DNA from: Nisaea sp. | GTDB lineage: Bacteria; Pseudomonadota; Alphaproteobacteria; Thalassobaculales; Thalassobaculaceae | NCBI RefSeq assembly: GCF_017640745.1 | Contig: NZ_JAEPQA010000004.1 | Span: 73,803-137,802 of the forward strand | Length of the DNA: 64,000 nt | Direction: 5' to 3' | Part shown: positions 35,007-44,632 of the stretch, piece by piece | How positions within the stretch are numbered: position 1 is the first letter of the stretch | Layout of the letters: every line of letters begins with the position of its first letter | Translations under genes and position numbers: made by a program | Notes under the pieces: generated by a model | What the model saw: the letters and a program-made list of their open reading frames with translations, nothing else | What the model was told of the DNA's origin: nothing | Databases searched by the model: none

Positions 35007-36962
35007 CTAACCGGCCTGGCCCTGGATACGGCGGCGGCGGATCACCCTCCAGAGGGCGAGCAGCAGCGCCAGGACCGTGACCAGGATCGGAACAAGGGCG
35101 ATGTTATAGAACCAGAGATCGCTCTCCAGCCGGTCCACATTCCCGCGCACCGAGCGCTGCACGGCCCGGAGTTCGCCGCGGATCCGGAGGATCTCCTGGC
35201 GGTACCGTTCGATCTCGGCACGTTCCTCGTCGGAGATGATGGCGGCCGCGCCCTCGGGCATCGCGCGGCGCAGCTCGTCGAACCGCTTCTCGGTCTCAGA
35301 AAGGGTCTTCTGCAGCCGCTCTTCCTGGGCCGCATATTCCTTCTCCGCCTCACGCTGGATACGGTCCAGCACCTCGAACGGCCGGGCGGTGGAGCCTCGC
35401 CCGCGAAGCCCGAGCAGCGAAGAACTGCCGGAGAGGGCATCGAGGGCATTCAGCACGAAATCGCCGTTGCCGGAGACCGGCACCGGCACCCGGCGGCCGA
35501 AGAACTGCTGCACCTGAACCCAGAAGCGATCCGCGAGAATATCGCTGTCCGCCACCACGATGACGTCGAGCGGCGCGGCGGACTCCATCAGCACGTTCGG
35601 GAACAGCGCCTTGTAGGCCGCGATCTCTTCCGCGCTCGGCGCCTGCTCGCCCTCGACCGGCTCCGGCTCCGGGGGGCCGTCCGGAAAGGCCGTGGTGATC
35701 TTCTCCGCCGTCAGCCGGGCAGCAAGCACGAACGCGTCCGGACCGGGGACATAGTTGCGCAGCAGGGTCTGCGGCGTGCGCATTCCCTTCACCTGCTCGG
35801 CGTCCAGTTCCATGGAGCCGAGCGATGTCGAAAACAGCGGCGTCATTTTCACCGGAGCATCGTCCGCAAGCGCGATATGGCCCGTGCTGGCGACGGCGAT
35901 GGTGTCGACGTTGGTCGTGATCGGCGAGGACTTGTCGATGTTCCCGCCGCGCAGTTCGAGCCATGCGACGTAGTCGACGGGACGCTGGCCCTGGCCCGGC
36001 TGCACCTTGCGGGCCGTCAGGCGATCGGCCGCGATCTTGCTCGGGTCGTATGCGACGCCCCAATGCTTGAACAGGATCGGCAGATCGCTCGAATCGGGGG
36101 CGCTGCGCCCGAAGAACTGGGCCTGCCCGCCCTCCGTTTCCGAATCCGGGTCGACCATGATCAGCGCCTTGCCGCCGCCGAGAATGAACTGGTCGATGGC
36201 GAACTGCGCCTTCGGACCAAGCTCGCCCGGATGCGCCAGCATCAGCACCGTGACGTCGTCCGGGATCTTTTCGAAATCGGCTTCGAGATAGCGGGTCTCG
36301 TAGGTCGCGCCGATCTGGTCGGCGATGATGTAGGCCGGAACCGGGGTCTGCTGCCCCATCGCGTTCATCCGGACCGTGCCGTCCATCGGCAGGCTGGTGA
36401 CGATCCCGACCACGGTCCGCTGCGTGGTCGCCAGGGCATAGATCAGTCGCGAAATGTCGTATTCGAGGAAGGGCTCGCGCTCGGGCTGCAGGAAGGGAAT
36501 CACCTCCCGGTCGTCGGTCAGGTTGGTCCCCGCAATGCCGAAGAAGACCTGCTCGCCACCCTCCTGCAGCGGGATCTGCTGCAGACCGTCGGCGACCGCC
36601 CGGTCCTCAAGTTCGGTGAAGGGCTGCGGGTCGTAGATCTCGACCTTGATCTTCCCGCCGGAGCGCGCCTCGTACTCTCCGAGCAGATCGCGCACCCGGC
36701 CGGCATAGATGCCGTAGAACGGCACGTTCCGCCCAAGCGCCTGCGAATAGTAGAACTTGAGCGTGATCGGCTCCTCGATGTTCTCGATCAGCTCCTCCGT
36801 CGCGTCGGACAGGGAATAGAGCCCCTCCTCGGTCAGGTCGAGGCGGGTCGAGGTCAGCAGGCTGGAGCTCAACACGTTGAGGCCAAGAAACAGGACCAGC
36901 AGCAGGGCAAGCGCCGTGACCGCGATGCGGCCCTGGGTGAAGAGGGTCTGGAGCGCGCGCAT
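35007..36962 (-). CDS. GldG family protein (ABC auxiliary component)
   Basis: Protein of 651 residues. An N-terminal membrane helix (VTALALLLVLFLGLNVLSSS) is followed by TRLDLTEEGLYSLSDATEEL, the start of the GldG/ABC_transp_aux domain. A long periplasmic region with a coiled coil near the end (RIQREAEKEYAAQEERLQKT) leads to a C-terminal helix (ALVPILVTVLALLLALWRVI). GldG in Bacteroidetes accompanies GldA/GldF in gliding and secretion. In Proteobacteria the same set occurs without gliding. ATG 36962 is chosen since the permease gene stops at 36964. Confidence 0.9.
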   Translation of the reverse strand: MRALQTLFTQGRIAVTALALLLVLFLGLNVLSSSLLTSTRLDLTEEGLYSLSDATEELIENIEEPITLKFYYSQALGRNVPFYGIYAGRVRDLLGEYEARSGGKIKVEIYDPQPFTELEDRAVADGLQQIPLQEGGEQVFFGIAGTNLTDDREVIPFLQPEREPFLEYDISRLIYALATTQRTVVGIVTSLPMDGTVRMNAMGQQTPVPAYIIADQIGATYETRYLEADFEKIPDDVTVLMLAHPGELGPKAQFAIDQFILGGGKALIMVDPDSETEGGQAQFFGRSAPDSSDLPILFKHWGVAYDPSKIAADRLTARKVQPGQGQRPVDYVAWLELRGGNIDKSSPITTNVDTIAVASTGHIALADDAPVKMTPLFSTSLGSMELDAEQVKGMRTPQTLLRNYVPGPDAFVLAARLTAEKITTAFPDGPPEPEPVEGEQAPSAEEIAAYKALFPNVLMESAAPLDVIVVADSDILADRFWVQVQQFFGRRVPVPVSGNGDFVLNALDALSGSSSLLGLRGRGSTARPFEVLDRIQREAEKEYAAQEERLQKTLSETEKRFDELRRAMPEGAAAIISDEERAEIERYRQEILRIRGELRAVQRSVRGNVDRLESDLWFYNIALVPILVTVLALLLALWRVIRRRRIQGQAG

Positions 36963-36963
36963 C

Positions 36964-37698
36964 CTATTCCGCCTTCTTCCAGTCGATGACGAACGCATTG
37001 GCGATCAGCGCGATGACGATCGCCGAGCCGAAGAAGATCACGTCGCGCAGATCGATCACGCCGCGCTGGATCGCGTCGAAATGGGTCAGGAAACCGAAAT
37101 TGGCGATCGCCTCGACCAGTCCCCCCGGTGCCCAGTTCTCGAAATAGTTCAGCAGGATCGGCGAGCCCGCGACGGTGAAGAGGAAACAGACGGCCGCGGC
37201 AACGACGAAGGCGATCACCTGGTTCTTTGTCATCGCCGAGATCAGGGATCCGATGGCGAGATAGGCGCCGGCCATCAGATAGCTTCCGATATAGGAGGCG
37301 AGGATCACGCCGTTATCCGGATTTCCGAGATAGTTCACGCTGATCCAGAACGGGCAGGTCAATGCCAGGGCGACACCGGTGAAGGCCCAGGCGGCGAGGA
37401 ACTTGCCCACCACCGCCTCGAACATCGTGATCGGCAGCGTCAGGAAGAGTTCGATCGTCCCGAGCCGCCGGTCCTCCGCCCAGAGCCGCATCGAGAGCGC
37501 CGGAACGAGGAAGAGGTAGAGCCAGGGGTGGAACCCGAAGAACGGCTGGAGATCCGCCTGGTCGCGGGCAAGGAAACCGCCGACGAAGAACGTCAGCGTG
37601 CCCGCCATGACGAGGAAGATCACGATGAAGATATAGGCGAGCGGCGTCGCGAAATAGGCGCCGAACTCGCGCCGGAAGATCAGGCCGATGTTACGCAT
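36964..37698 (-). CDS. ABC transporter permease, GldF-like
   Basis: Inner-membrane protein of 244 residues with six helices of the ABC-2 type. It begins MRNIGLIFRREFGAYFATPL and contains AEDRRLGTIELFLTLPITMF, a conserved cytoplasmic coupling segment of the GldF/NosY group, followed by KFLAAWAFTGVALALTCPFW. It is coupled to the ATPase gene upstream by an 8-nt overlap, and the GldG gene follows. Export of a hydrophobic or cell-surface component is the usual guess for this class; the substrate is not known. Confidence 0.93.
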   Translation of the reverse strand: MRNIGLIFRREFGAYFATPLAYIFIVIFLVMAGTLTFFVGGFLARDQADLQPFFGFHPWLYLFLVPALSMRLWAEDRRLGTIELFLTLPITMFEAVVGKFLAAWAFTGVALALTCPFWISVNYLGNPDNGVILASYIGSYLMAGAYLAIGSLISAMTKNQVIAFVVAAAVCFLFTVAGSPILLNYFENWAPGGLVEAIANFGFLTHFDAIQRGVIDLRDVIFFGSAIVIALIANAFVIDWKKAE

Positions 37699-38416
37699 GG
37701 CCGGTCACCTCGCGGAAAAAGTCGTCGAGGCTGGCGGCCCCCGAGCGGGCCTTCAGCTCTTCCGGAGTGCCGTCCGCGAGCACACGGCCGCGGGCGATGA
37801 TCATGGCCCGGCTGCACACCGCGTCGACCTCTTCGAGGATATGGGTCGAGACGACGATGCATTTCTCCGCCGCCATGCTCATGATCAGGTTGCGGACTTC
37901 GTGCTTCTGGTTGGGGTCGAGCCCGTCGGTCGGTTCGTCGAGGATCAGCACCTCGGGATCGTGGACCAGCGCCTGGGCCAGACCGACCCGTCGCTTGTAG
38001 CCCTTGGAAAGCGTCTCGATCGGCTGCATCACAACCTGCGTCAGCCGGGTCTGCTCGATCACCCGTTCGACCGCGTCCTTCACCTCCCCGTCCGCCAGAC
38101 CGCGGATCCGGGCGACGAAAGAGAGGAAGGAGAGCGGGGTCATGTCCGGGTAGGCCGGCGCGCCCTCGGGCAGATAGCCGATCGCCGCCTTCACCGCCTG
38201 CGGCGCCATGCGCACGTCGTGTCCGGCGACCACAGCGGTTCCTGCGCTCGGCGCGAGAAAGCCGGAGATCATTTTCATCGTGGTCGATTTGCCAGCCCCG
38301 TTCGGGCCGAGAAAGCCGAGTACCTCGCCGCGTCCGACCTCGAACTCAAGGCCGTCGACGGCCGTGATCGGCCCGAAGCGTTTGGTTAACTTCTGGATCG
38401 ATAGTAACGCGCTCAT
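37691..38416 (-). CDS. ABC transporter ATP-binding protein, GldA-like
   Basis: ABC ATPase of 241 residues. Walker A is GFLGPNGAGKSTTMK at about 34-48; the signature region reads LSKGYKRRVGLAQALVHDPE and Walker B VLILDEPTDGLDPNQ. The LSKGYKRR form in place of LSGGQ is typical of exporters of the NatA/GldA group. It is first in the four-gene operon ATPase-permease-GldG-DUF4340 and is divergent from the cyclase gene, with a 150-bp gap that must hold both promoters. Confidence 0.93.
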   Translation of the reverse strand: MSALLSIQKLTKRFGPITAVDGLEFEVGRGEVLGFLGPNGAGKSTTMKMISGFLAPSAGTAVVAGHDVRMAPQAVKAAIGYLPEGAPAYPDMTPLSFLSFVARIRGLADGEVKDAVERVIEQTRLTQVVMQPIETLSKGYKRRVGLAQALVHDPEVLILDEPTDGLDPNQKHEVRNLIMSMAAEKCIVVSTHILEEVDAVCSRAMIIARGRVLADGTPEELKARSGAASLDDFFREVTGHA

Positions 38417-38566
38417 CTCGTGCGAACTTGGTCCCTATCTTCAGCGGCGTTTTCCCCAACCCCTGCGATGTACCTGAAATTCAGTAAGAATCAAAGAATT
38501 GGGTTTTCCCGGATTGTACCTATCTAATATTCTTTTGAGCCGACGCGGACATCTGGAGCAGCACGC

Positions 38567-40297
38567 TTGAGCGAAGAATCTTCCCGACCGCGTGGCCAGA
38601 GCGATCTGCTTGTCCGCCGGGCTCACACCGTCTCAGGTCTGATTCTCTTCGCATATGTCGCCCACCATCTGCTGAATCACAGCTTCGGCATTCTTTCGAC
38701 CGAAGCCCTGGCGGTTGTCGGGCGCGCGTTCGTCATCTTCTGGCACCATCCGGTGACGACCCTGGCACTCTACGGTGCTTTCACCGTTCATTTTCTCGGC
38801 GCACTCTATGCCGCCTACCGGCGCGACTCGCTGACGGACATGAACCAGGCGGAACTCACCCAGCTCTCCCTCGGCCTGCTGATCCCGGTCTTCCTGATCG
38901 CCCACGCCATCGGAACCCGCATCCTCGACGAGTTTTTCGACGCCGATCCATCCTACCTCTATGTCCAGCTCCTGGTCTGGAAATTCGTTCCGCATTATGC
39001 CGTCAACCAGACGGTGCTGCTGCTCGCGGCCTGGATCCATGGCTGCATAGGATTGCACCTCTGGCTCCGATACCGGCCCGGCTATCGCCGGCTGCTGCCG
39101 CTCTGGCTGGCCCTGGCGGTACTGGTCCCGACCCTTTCGCTTTCCGGCTTCGTCGCGTCGGGCATGGAAGTGCTGAGGCTCGCGGAGGAGGGGGCGTGGC
39201 TCTCGCAGGCGGTCGCCTCGTTCGAGCTTCCGCGCGGCGAGCGGGCGCAGGATGTCGTGCGGCTCGTGGAACGTGTCGAGTACGGATATTACGGCCTCGT
39301 CCTCTTCACCTTCGCCGCCCGCGCCTTCAGGCTGCATCTGGAACGGAAGCGCGAGCCGGACGTTACCCTGACCTATCACACCGGCCAGAAGGTGGGGCAC
39401 CGGGCCGGCGCGAGCATTCTGGAGACCAGCCGGGCGGCCGGGATTCCGGACGCCTCCGTTTGCGGCGGGCGCGGGCGCTGCTCGACCTGCCGGGTGCGGA
39501 TCGGCATCGGGCTGGATGCCCTGCACCCGCCCTCCGAGCTGGAGCAGCGCGTGTTGAGGCGTGTCGGTGCACCGGACAATGTCCGGCTCGCCTGCCAGAC
39601 CTTCCCGGAAGTCGATGTGGAGGTCACGCCGCTGCTGCCGCCGGCCCAGGCCAGCGTCGAGGACACCGGTGCGCGGCCGGATTATCTCGCCGGGCAGGAG
39701 CGCGACATCGTCGTGCTGTTCGCCGATATACGCGGGTTCACCAGGCTCTCGGAACAGCGTCTGCCCTACGACACGGTCTTCATCCTCAATCGTTACTTTT
39801 CCGAAATGGGCCATGCGATCGAGGAGGCGGGCGGGCGCATCGACAAGTTCATCGGCGACGGCATCATGGCGCTTTTCGGAGTCGATCGCGGCCTGGAGAC
39901 GGGCGCGCGCAACGCCATTGCAGCAGCCCGCGGCATGGCGGAGAACCTCAAACGCCTGAACGACAGTCTCGCGGCGGATCTCGGCGAACCGCTACGCATC
40001 GGCATCGGCATTCATGGCGGGCCGGCGATCGTCGGCGAACTCGGCTACCGGGCGACGCGCGGCCTCACCGCGGTCGGCGACACGGTGAACACAGCGAGCC
40101 GGCTCGAAGCCCTGACCAAGGATCACGGGGTCCAGCTGATCATCTCCGAAGCGGTGATCGAAGCGGCCGGCCTCGCACTGGAGCTTGGAGAAACCGCGGA
40201 GATATCCGCACGCGGGCGCGAGCAAAGCATCGCGGTCCGGCTTGTCGCCGACGCGTCGGCCCTTCCCCCTGCGCGTCCGGAGATGAACGCCGGATAG
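38567..40297 (+). CDS. Membrane cytochrome-b-like/[2Fe-2S]/class III adenylate cyclase fusion
   Basis: Protein of 576 residues with three parts. About 15-255: five or six membrane helices rich in His (His20, 33, 34, 38, 75, 113, 143, 158, 164) resembling the heme-b anchors of succinate:quinone oxidoreductase (RRAHTVSGLILFAYVAHHLL). About 265-360: a [2Fe-2S] ferredoxin domain with Cys299, 305, 308 and 343 (C-x5-C-x2-C-x34-C). About 375-560: a class III cyclase with Asp387 and Asp431 for metal, Lys427/Thr501 for adenine, and Asn508/Arg512 for catalysis, so class IIIb adenylate cyclase. It likely couples quinone or redox state to cAMP. The start is TTG at 38567 with TGGAG 8 nt upstream; no ATG is closer in frame. 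Confidence 0.9.
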   Translation: MSEESSRPRGQSDLLVRRAHTVSGLILFAYVAHHLLNHSFGILSTEALAVVGRAFVIFWHHPVTTLALYGAFTVHFLGALYAAYRRDSLTDMNQAELTQLSLGLLIPVFLIAHAIGTRILDEFFDADPSYLYVQLLVWKFVPHYAVNQTVLLLAAWIHGCIGLHLWLRYRPGYRRLLPLWLALAVLVPTLSLSGFVASGMEVLRLAEEGAWLSQAVASFELPRGERAQDVVRLVERVEYGYYGLVLFTFAARAFRLHLERKREPDVTLTYHTGQKVGHRAGASILETSRAAGIPDASVCGGRGRCSTCRVRIGIGLDALHPPSELEQRVLRRVGAPDNVRLACQTFPEVDVEVTPLLPPAQASVEDTGARPDYLAGQERDIVVLFADIRGFTRLSEQRLPYDTVFILNRYFSEMGHAIEEAGGRIDKFIGDGIMALFGVDRGLETGARNAIAAARGMAENLKRLNDSLAADLGEPLRIGIGIHGGPAIVGELGYRATRGLTAVGDTVNTASRLEALTKDHGVQLIISEAVIEAAGLALELGETAEISARGREQSIAVRLVADASALPPARPEMNAG

Positions 40298-40315
40298 ACA
40301 GTCACGCAATCTTGC

Positions 40316-41143
40316 TCAGGCCTTGTCGGCGTTGCGCATGAATTCCCGCGGCGGCGATCCGAACGCTCTGGAGAAAGCCGCCGCGAAAGCGCTCGAACTG
40401 CGATAGCCGGTATCGAATGCGACCGCCGTCACCGGACGGCCGGCGGACAACATCTCGAGCGCCGCCATCAATCGGCAGCGTTGCCGCCATTCGGCGAAGG
40501 ACAGTCCCGTCTCGCGCAGAAAGATGCGCGTGAGGGTCCGGCCGGAGGCGCCGGCTATTCGGGCCCAGTCGGCGAGCTCCCGCGGATCCGCCGGATCCTC
40601 TATCAAAGCGCGGGCGACCCTGGCCGCCCTGCGGTCGGCCGGTACCGGCAGGTGGAGATTGGCCGAGACGAGGTCGCCAAGTTCGTCGGCGATCACGGCG
40701 CCAATGCGGGCCGAGCGCTCCGCATCGCCGTCTTCCGAAACTGTCCGGAGCCGGACGATGAGCTGCTTCAGAAAGGGCGACACCGCCACCACGCCGCAAT
40801 GGGCCGGGATCGGGATCCTCGGTTCTCCCTCAAACGGCTCCCGGATATAGAGCGAGACGAAATCGGCGTCGCTCATCGCCTGCACCCGGTGCGGAACACC
40901 GCCGGGAACCCAGACGGCCATGCCCGGCGGAACCGACCATTGTCCTTCCCGCGTCCAGACCTGCAGCAGACCGCGCTCGGCATGAACGAATTGTGCGCGG
41001 TCGTGGTGATGCTCCCCGGTGTCATGCCCTTCGGCGAAAAAAGTCCCGAAGGCGGCAATCTGCGGCGCAGAGGCGTCGAGCGCCGCGACCGCATCGCGGA
41101 TGGGAGATGTTTGTCCGTTCATCGATGTTTGTTGGCTTTCCAT
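40316..41143 (-). CDS. AraC family transcriptional regulator with cupin domain
   Basis: Regulator of about 275 residues. The N-terminal cupin shows GEHHHDRAQFVHAERGLLQV and GMAVWVPGGVPHRVQAMSDA, a ligand-sensing AraC_binding type. The C-terminal double helix-turn-helix contains ELADWARIAGASGRTLTRIF, LSFAEWRQRCRLMAALEMLS and AVAFDTGYRSSSAFAAAFSR. It is divergent from the MFS transporter gene and probably regulates it. ATG at 41143 is used; ATG 41122 is an equally plausible start and a longer in-frame one at 41188 would leave 14 bp to the MFS start. Confidence 0.9.
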   Translation of the reverse strand: MESQQTSMNGQTSPIRDAVAALDASAPQIAAFGTFFAEGHDTGEHHHDRAQFVHAERGLLQVWTREGQWSVPPGMAVWVPGGVPHRVQAMSDADFVSLYIREPFEGEPRIPIPAHCGVVAVSPFLKQLIVRLRTVSEDGDAERSARIGAVIADELGDLVSANLHLPVPADRRAARVARALIEDPADPRELADWARIAGASGRTLTRIFLRETGLSFAEWRQRCRLMAALEMLSAGRPVTAVAFDTGYRSSSAFAAAFSRAFGSPPREFMRNADKA

Positions 41144-41202
41144 CGCAAGACGGACGATACGCCGTGTGGCATGATTTGACCAGTCCACGAGGGAGGCTGC
41201 CG

Positions 41203-42378
41203 ATGGAACCCCGCCGCTTGCTGCTGCTCAATCTCGGGCATGCGCTCGATCATCTGTTCATGCTGCTCTTTCCGGCCGTGGCGGCGCTTGCCGCCGCCGA
41301 TATCGGCGACAGTTACGGCTCCGTACTGGTGCTTTCGACCGGCAGCTTCATCGCTTTCGGCGCCTGTTCCCTGCCCGCCGGCTGGCTCGGCGACCGCTGG
41401 GGACGCGAACGGATGATGACGATCTTCTTCATCGGCATCGGCGGTGCCGGCATCCTTGCCGGGCTCGCGGAGAGCTTCTGGCATCTCGCCGCGTCCCTCA
41501 CCCTGCTCGGCATTTTCGCGGCGATCTACCATCCTGTCGGGATCGCCATGGTGGCCAAGGGCGGCGGCAATGTCGGGCGCCGGCTCGGGGTCAACGGCGT
41601 CTGGGGCAATATGGGGGTGGCCGCCTCGGCCCTCGCCATCGGCGCCTTCGCCGATTTCGCCGGGTGGCGCACCGCCTTCATCCTGCTCGGCAGCTTCTCG
41701 ATCCTTGCCGGTCTCTACTGGACGCGGATCAGGTCGGTCCCGGTTGAGGAAAGCGCCGCCAGCAAGACCGCCGATCACGGACCGCCAGCCATCGGCTGGC
41801 AGCGCGTCCTGCTGGTGATCGGCATTTCCGCGGCGATCGGCGGGTTCATCTTCAATTCAATGACCGTCGCCCTGCCGAAGGTGCTGGACGACCGGCTTGC
41901 CGGGTTCACCTTCTCGGCGACCGAGATCGGCGCCATCGCGAGCGCCGTCTATGCGATCGCCGCCTTCTCCCAGATCGTCGTCGGCCGGGCGATCGACCGC
42001 CATGCGATCAAGCCGATCTTCCTTGCCGTCACGGCGGGACAGGCGGTCGCGCTCTTCATCGCCATCAACCTCGACGGATGGGCCATGGTGGCGGCTTCCG
42101 CCGCAGTGATGGTGCTGGTTTTCGGCCAGATCCCGATCAATGACACGCTGGTTGCCCGCTATACGCCGGACCGCTGGCGCGGGCAGGTCTATGCCGTGAA
42201 ATACGTGCTGACCTTCACGGTCTCGGCAGCCGTGGTGCCCGGGCTCTCCTGGCTCTACGACGAGGGCGGAGGCTTTCCGGCGATGTTCCTCGCGGGCGCC
42301 GTTGCGGCGGCCGTAATCACGGCCACCGTCACCCTCTTGCCCGGCAGACGCCCCACCGCCGTCGCGGCAGCGGAGTAG
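41203..42378 (+). CDS. MFS transporter
   Basis: Inner-membrane transporter of 391 residues with twelve helices. It begins MEPRRLLLLNLGHALDHLFM, with a His-Ala-x-Asp-His motif in helix 1, and has LPAGWLGDRWGRERMMTIFF, the MFS loop 2-3 motif. IYHPVGIAMVAKGGG follows in helix 4-5, similar to fosmidomycin-resistance-like (Fsr) transporters. ATG 41203 has GGGAGG 7 nt upstream. It is divergent from the cupin-AraC gene, so its inducer is presumably the regulator's ligand. The substrate is unknown; drug or small-acid efflux is possible. Confidence 0.92.
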   Translation: MEPRRLLLLNLGHALDHLFMLLFPAVAALAAADIGDSYGSVLVLSTGSFIAFGACSLPAGWLGDRWGRERMMTIFFIGIGGAGILAGLAESFWHLAASLTLLGIFAAIYHPVGIAMVAKGGGNVGRRLGVNGVWGNMGVAASALAIGAFADFAGWRTAFILLGSFSILAGLYWTRIRSVPVEESAASKTADHGPPAIGWQRVLLVIGISAAIGGFIFNSMTVALPKVLDDRLAGFTFSATEIGAIASAVYAIAAFSQIVVGRAIDRHAIKPIFLAVTAGQAVALFIAINLDGWAMVAASAAVMVLVFGQIPINDTLVARYTPDRWRGQVYAVKYVLTFTVSAAVVPGLSWLYDEGGGFPAMFLAGAVAAAVITATVTLLPGRRPTAVAAAE

Positions 42379-42386
42379 CCGGCGGC

Positions 42387-44399
42387 CTAGACCGTCCGCA
42401 TGTCGGCGAGGAACCGCTGCACGACCTTGTTGAGATCGCCGGATTTGGCCGCAACCAGCTCCGACGCGCTCAGCACCTCGCCGGAGATCGCCGTGGTCTC
42501 CCGCGTGGCATCGCTGACCCCGCTGATATTCTCGTTGGCGGAGCCGGTGCTCGCGGCCGCGTCCGAGACGTTGCGGGCGATCTCCTGGGTCGCCGCGCTC
42601 TGCTCCTCGACCGCAGCGGCGACGCCGGCGGAGATCTTGTTGATATCCTCGATCAGCTCGGCGATGTGCTGGATCGAGGACACTGTCTGCTGCGTGTCGT
42701 CCTGGATGGTCTGCACCTGGCTCGCGATCTCCTCGGTGGCCTGCGCGGTCTGGTTGGCGAGGTTTTTCACTTCGCTTGCCACGACCGCAAAGCCCTTTCC
42801 GGCCTCTCCGGCGCGGGCTGCCTCGATGGTCGCGTTCAGCGCCAGCAGGTTGGTCTGTTCCGCGATGTCCGTGATCAGCTTCACCACCTCGCCGATCTTG
42901 GCCGAACTGTCCACGAGACGACCGACCAGCTGACGGCTCTGCTCCGCATCCGCGACCGCCCGGTCGGCGGCCTGGGTGGAGCGGGCGACCTGCTGCGAGA
43001 TCTCCGTGATCGAGGCGGAGAGTTCTTCCGCCGCGCTGGCGACCGTCTGCACATTGTCGGTCGCCTGATCGGAAGCGGAAGATGCCATGCTGGCCATGTT
43101 GCTCGACCGGTCCGCCGTCGCGGTCAGGCTGTTCGCCGACCCGCGCAGGGTTTCGGCCGCTTCCGACACCGATTTCAGGGTCTCCGAGGCGGTACTGTCG
43201 AAGTTGCGGGTCAGCTCCTCGATTTTCCGCGTCCGCGCCTCGCGACGCTCCTGTGCCTTCTCGGTCTCGCGCTGGAGCTCCTCGTTCTTGAGCATGCCTT
43301 CGCGGAAGACCATGACCGCCTTGGCCATTTCGCCCATCTCGTCGCCCCGCTCGGTCATCGGAACTTCGGTGCTCGAGTCGCCTTCCGCGAGGCGCGCCAT
43401 GACTTCCGTCAGCGCCTTGACCGGCCGCGAGATGCCGCGCGCGATGACGAAGGCTGCCGCCAGTCCGAGCAGAACGCAGATGACAGTGACGGCAACGGTC
43501 AGAATCTCGGTGCTCTTGATCCCCTGCAGAGCCTCGGTGCCGAGCACGTCCTGCTCGTTTCGAATGGTGGTGTTCGCTTCTCTCGCGGAGGCCAGGATTG
43601 CATCGCCCGTCGGTTTCAGCTGTTCGTCCAGGATCGTGTTGAGAGAGACGAAAAGATCGCGCACCGTGGTCAGCCCGGTCTGATAGGCCTCGACCCGGTC
43701 CTTCAACTCCTTGATCAGGTTCTCGTCCTGCCCGAATTGCAGATTGCCGATGAGATCCGCGAGCGCGACGGCGAGCGGCTCCATCTCCGCCTCGACCAGC
43801 TTGAAGATCTCGGGGTCGTTCTCAAGCAGATAGCGGTTCAGATCGGCGCGCTGGATCAGCATGCTCCGCAGCACCAGCCCCGCCTTGTACGCCGCTTCGG
43901 CGTCGTAGGCCTCGTTGGCATCAGCCATGATCTGGGACAGCTGTTTCTCCAGCCCCGCCCCGAGCCTGTTGACCTCGGCGATGGCGACATCCCGCTTTTG
44001 CCGGTTCTCGACCACGGTATCGAAGGCGGTGCGGTACTCCGCAAGGCCGGCCTGAATGCCGGCGATGCGCTCACGCCGCCGGTCCGTCTGTGCGCTGTTT
44101 TCCGCGACCTTGAGATCGCGGCGTACCGCCGAGAGCTTGGACAGGGCGTTGTCGGCCGATTCCTGACGGCCGTCGATCACGAACTGCTTCACGCTGCTAT
44201 CGGCCAGCAGCAGGTCGGCGCGCGCGCTCGTCAGCTGTCCGGCCTGGCCGGTGAGAAGCTGATAGCGCGACAGGGCCTGACCGGCTTCCCAGAGACCGAA
44301 AAACGAGGCCAGGCTGTTCAGGACGAGCAGCAGCAGGATACCGCCGATCCCGATCAGCAGTTTCATGCCGAACTTCATGTCGTTGAACTTGGAGAACAT
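42387..44399 (-). CDS. Methyl-accepting chemotaxis protein
   Basis: Chemoreceptor of 670 residues. Membrane helices lie at about 13-35 and 300-320; between them is an all-helical periplasmic sensor of about 260 residues that resembles the two-module HBM type. HAMP follows ([20 protein letters not shown]), then the coiled-coil signalling domain with hairpin tip [20 protein letters not shown] and [20 protein letters not shown]. It has no C-terminal CheR-tether peptide that I recognise. Chemotaxis genes are absent from the window, so it is an isolated receptor. Ligand unknown. It ends 8 nt from the convergent MFS gene. Confidence 0.95.
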   Translation of the reverse strand: MFSKFNDMKFGMKLLIGIGGILLLLVLNSLASFFGLWEAGQALSRYQLLTGQAGQLTSARADLLLADSSVKQFVIDGRQESADNALSKLSAVRRDLKVAENSAQTDRRRERIAGIQAGLAEYRTAFDTVVENRQKRDVAIAEVNRLGAGLEKQLSQIMADANEAYDAEAAYKAGLVLRSMLIQRADLNRYLLENDPEIFKLVEAEMEPLAVALADLIGNLQFGQDENLIKELKDRVEAYQTGLTTVRDLFVSLNTILDEQLKPTGDAILASAREANTTIRNEQDVLGTEALQGIKSTEILTVAVTVICVLLGLAAAFVIARGISRPVKALTEVMARLAEGDSSTEVPMTERGDEMGEMAKAVMVFREGMLKNEELQRETEKAQERREARTRKIEELTRNFDSTASETLKSVSEAAETLRGSANSLTATADRSSNMASMASSASDQATDNVQTVASAAEELSASITEISQQVARSTQAADRAVADAEQSRQLVGRLVDSSAKIGEVVKLITDIAEQTNLLALNATIEAARAGEAGKGFAVVASEVKNLANQTAQATEEIASQVQTIQDDTQQTVSSIQHIAELIEDINKISAGVAAAVEEQSAATQEIARNVSDAAASTGSANENISGVSDATRETTAISGEVLSASELVAAKSGDLNKVVQRFLADMRTV

Positions 44400-44632
44400 T
44401 GTCCCCGTCTCCTCCGTTGCTGGTCTTCGCGCCGCACGCGCGCGCTTCTTTTGCTCGAAACCACCTATGGATTTACTCAGGTCCAGAAAATTTAATGAAA
44501 AATATTCTAAATCACTGATTTTCCATTATTATCTGGATTTCTCCCATATTTCTTCTCGTCATGCAATGCTACGCCATGCTCTGCTCAACGAAACAATACG
44601 GTCAGGCAACAAACTATAGGGGAGTGATGTAA
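44400..44632. other. AT-rich divergent intergenic region
   Basis: This 233-bp gap lies between the chemoreceptor (minus) and the AHL-lactonase-like gene (plus). From about 44470 to 44560 it is strongly AT-rich compared with the neighbouring genes, as expected for paired promoters. I could not fit sigma-70, sigma-54 or sigma-28 consensus boxes with confidence. No RNA gene is visible. Confidence 0.4.
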
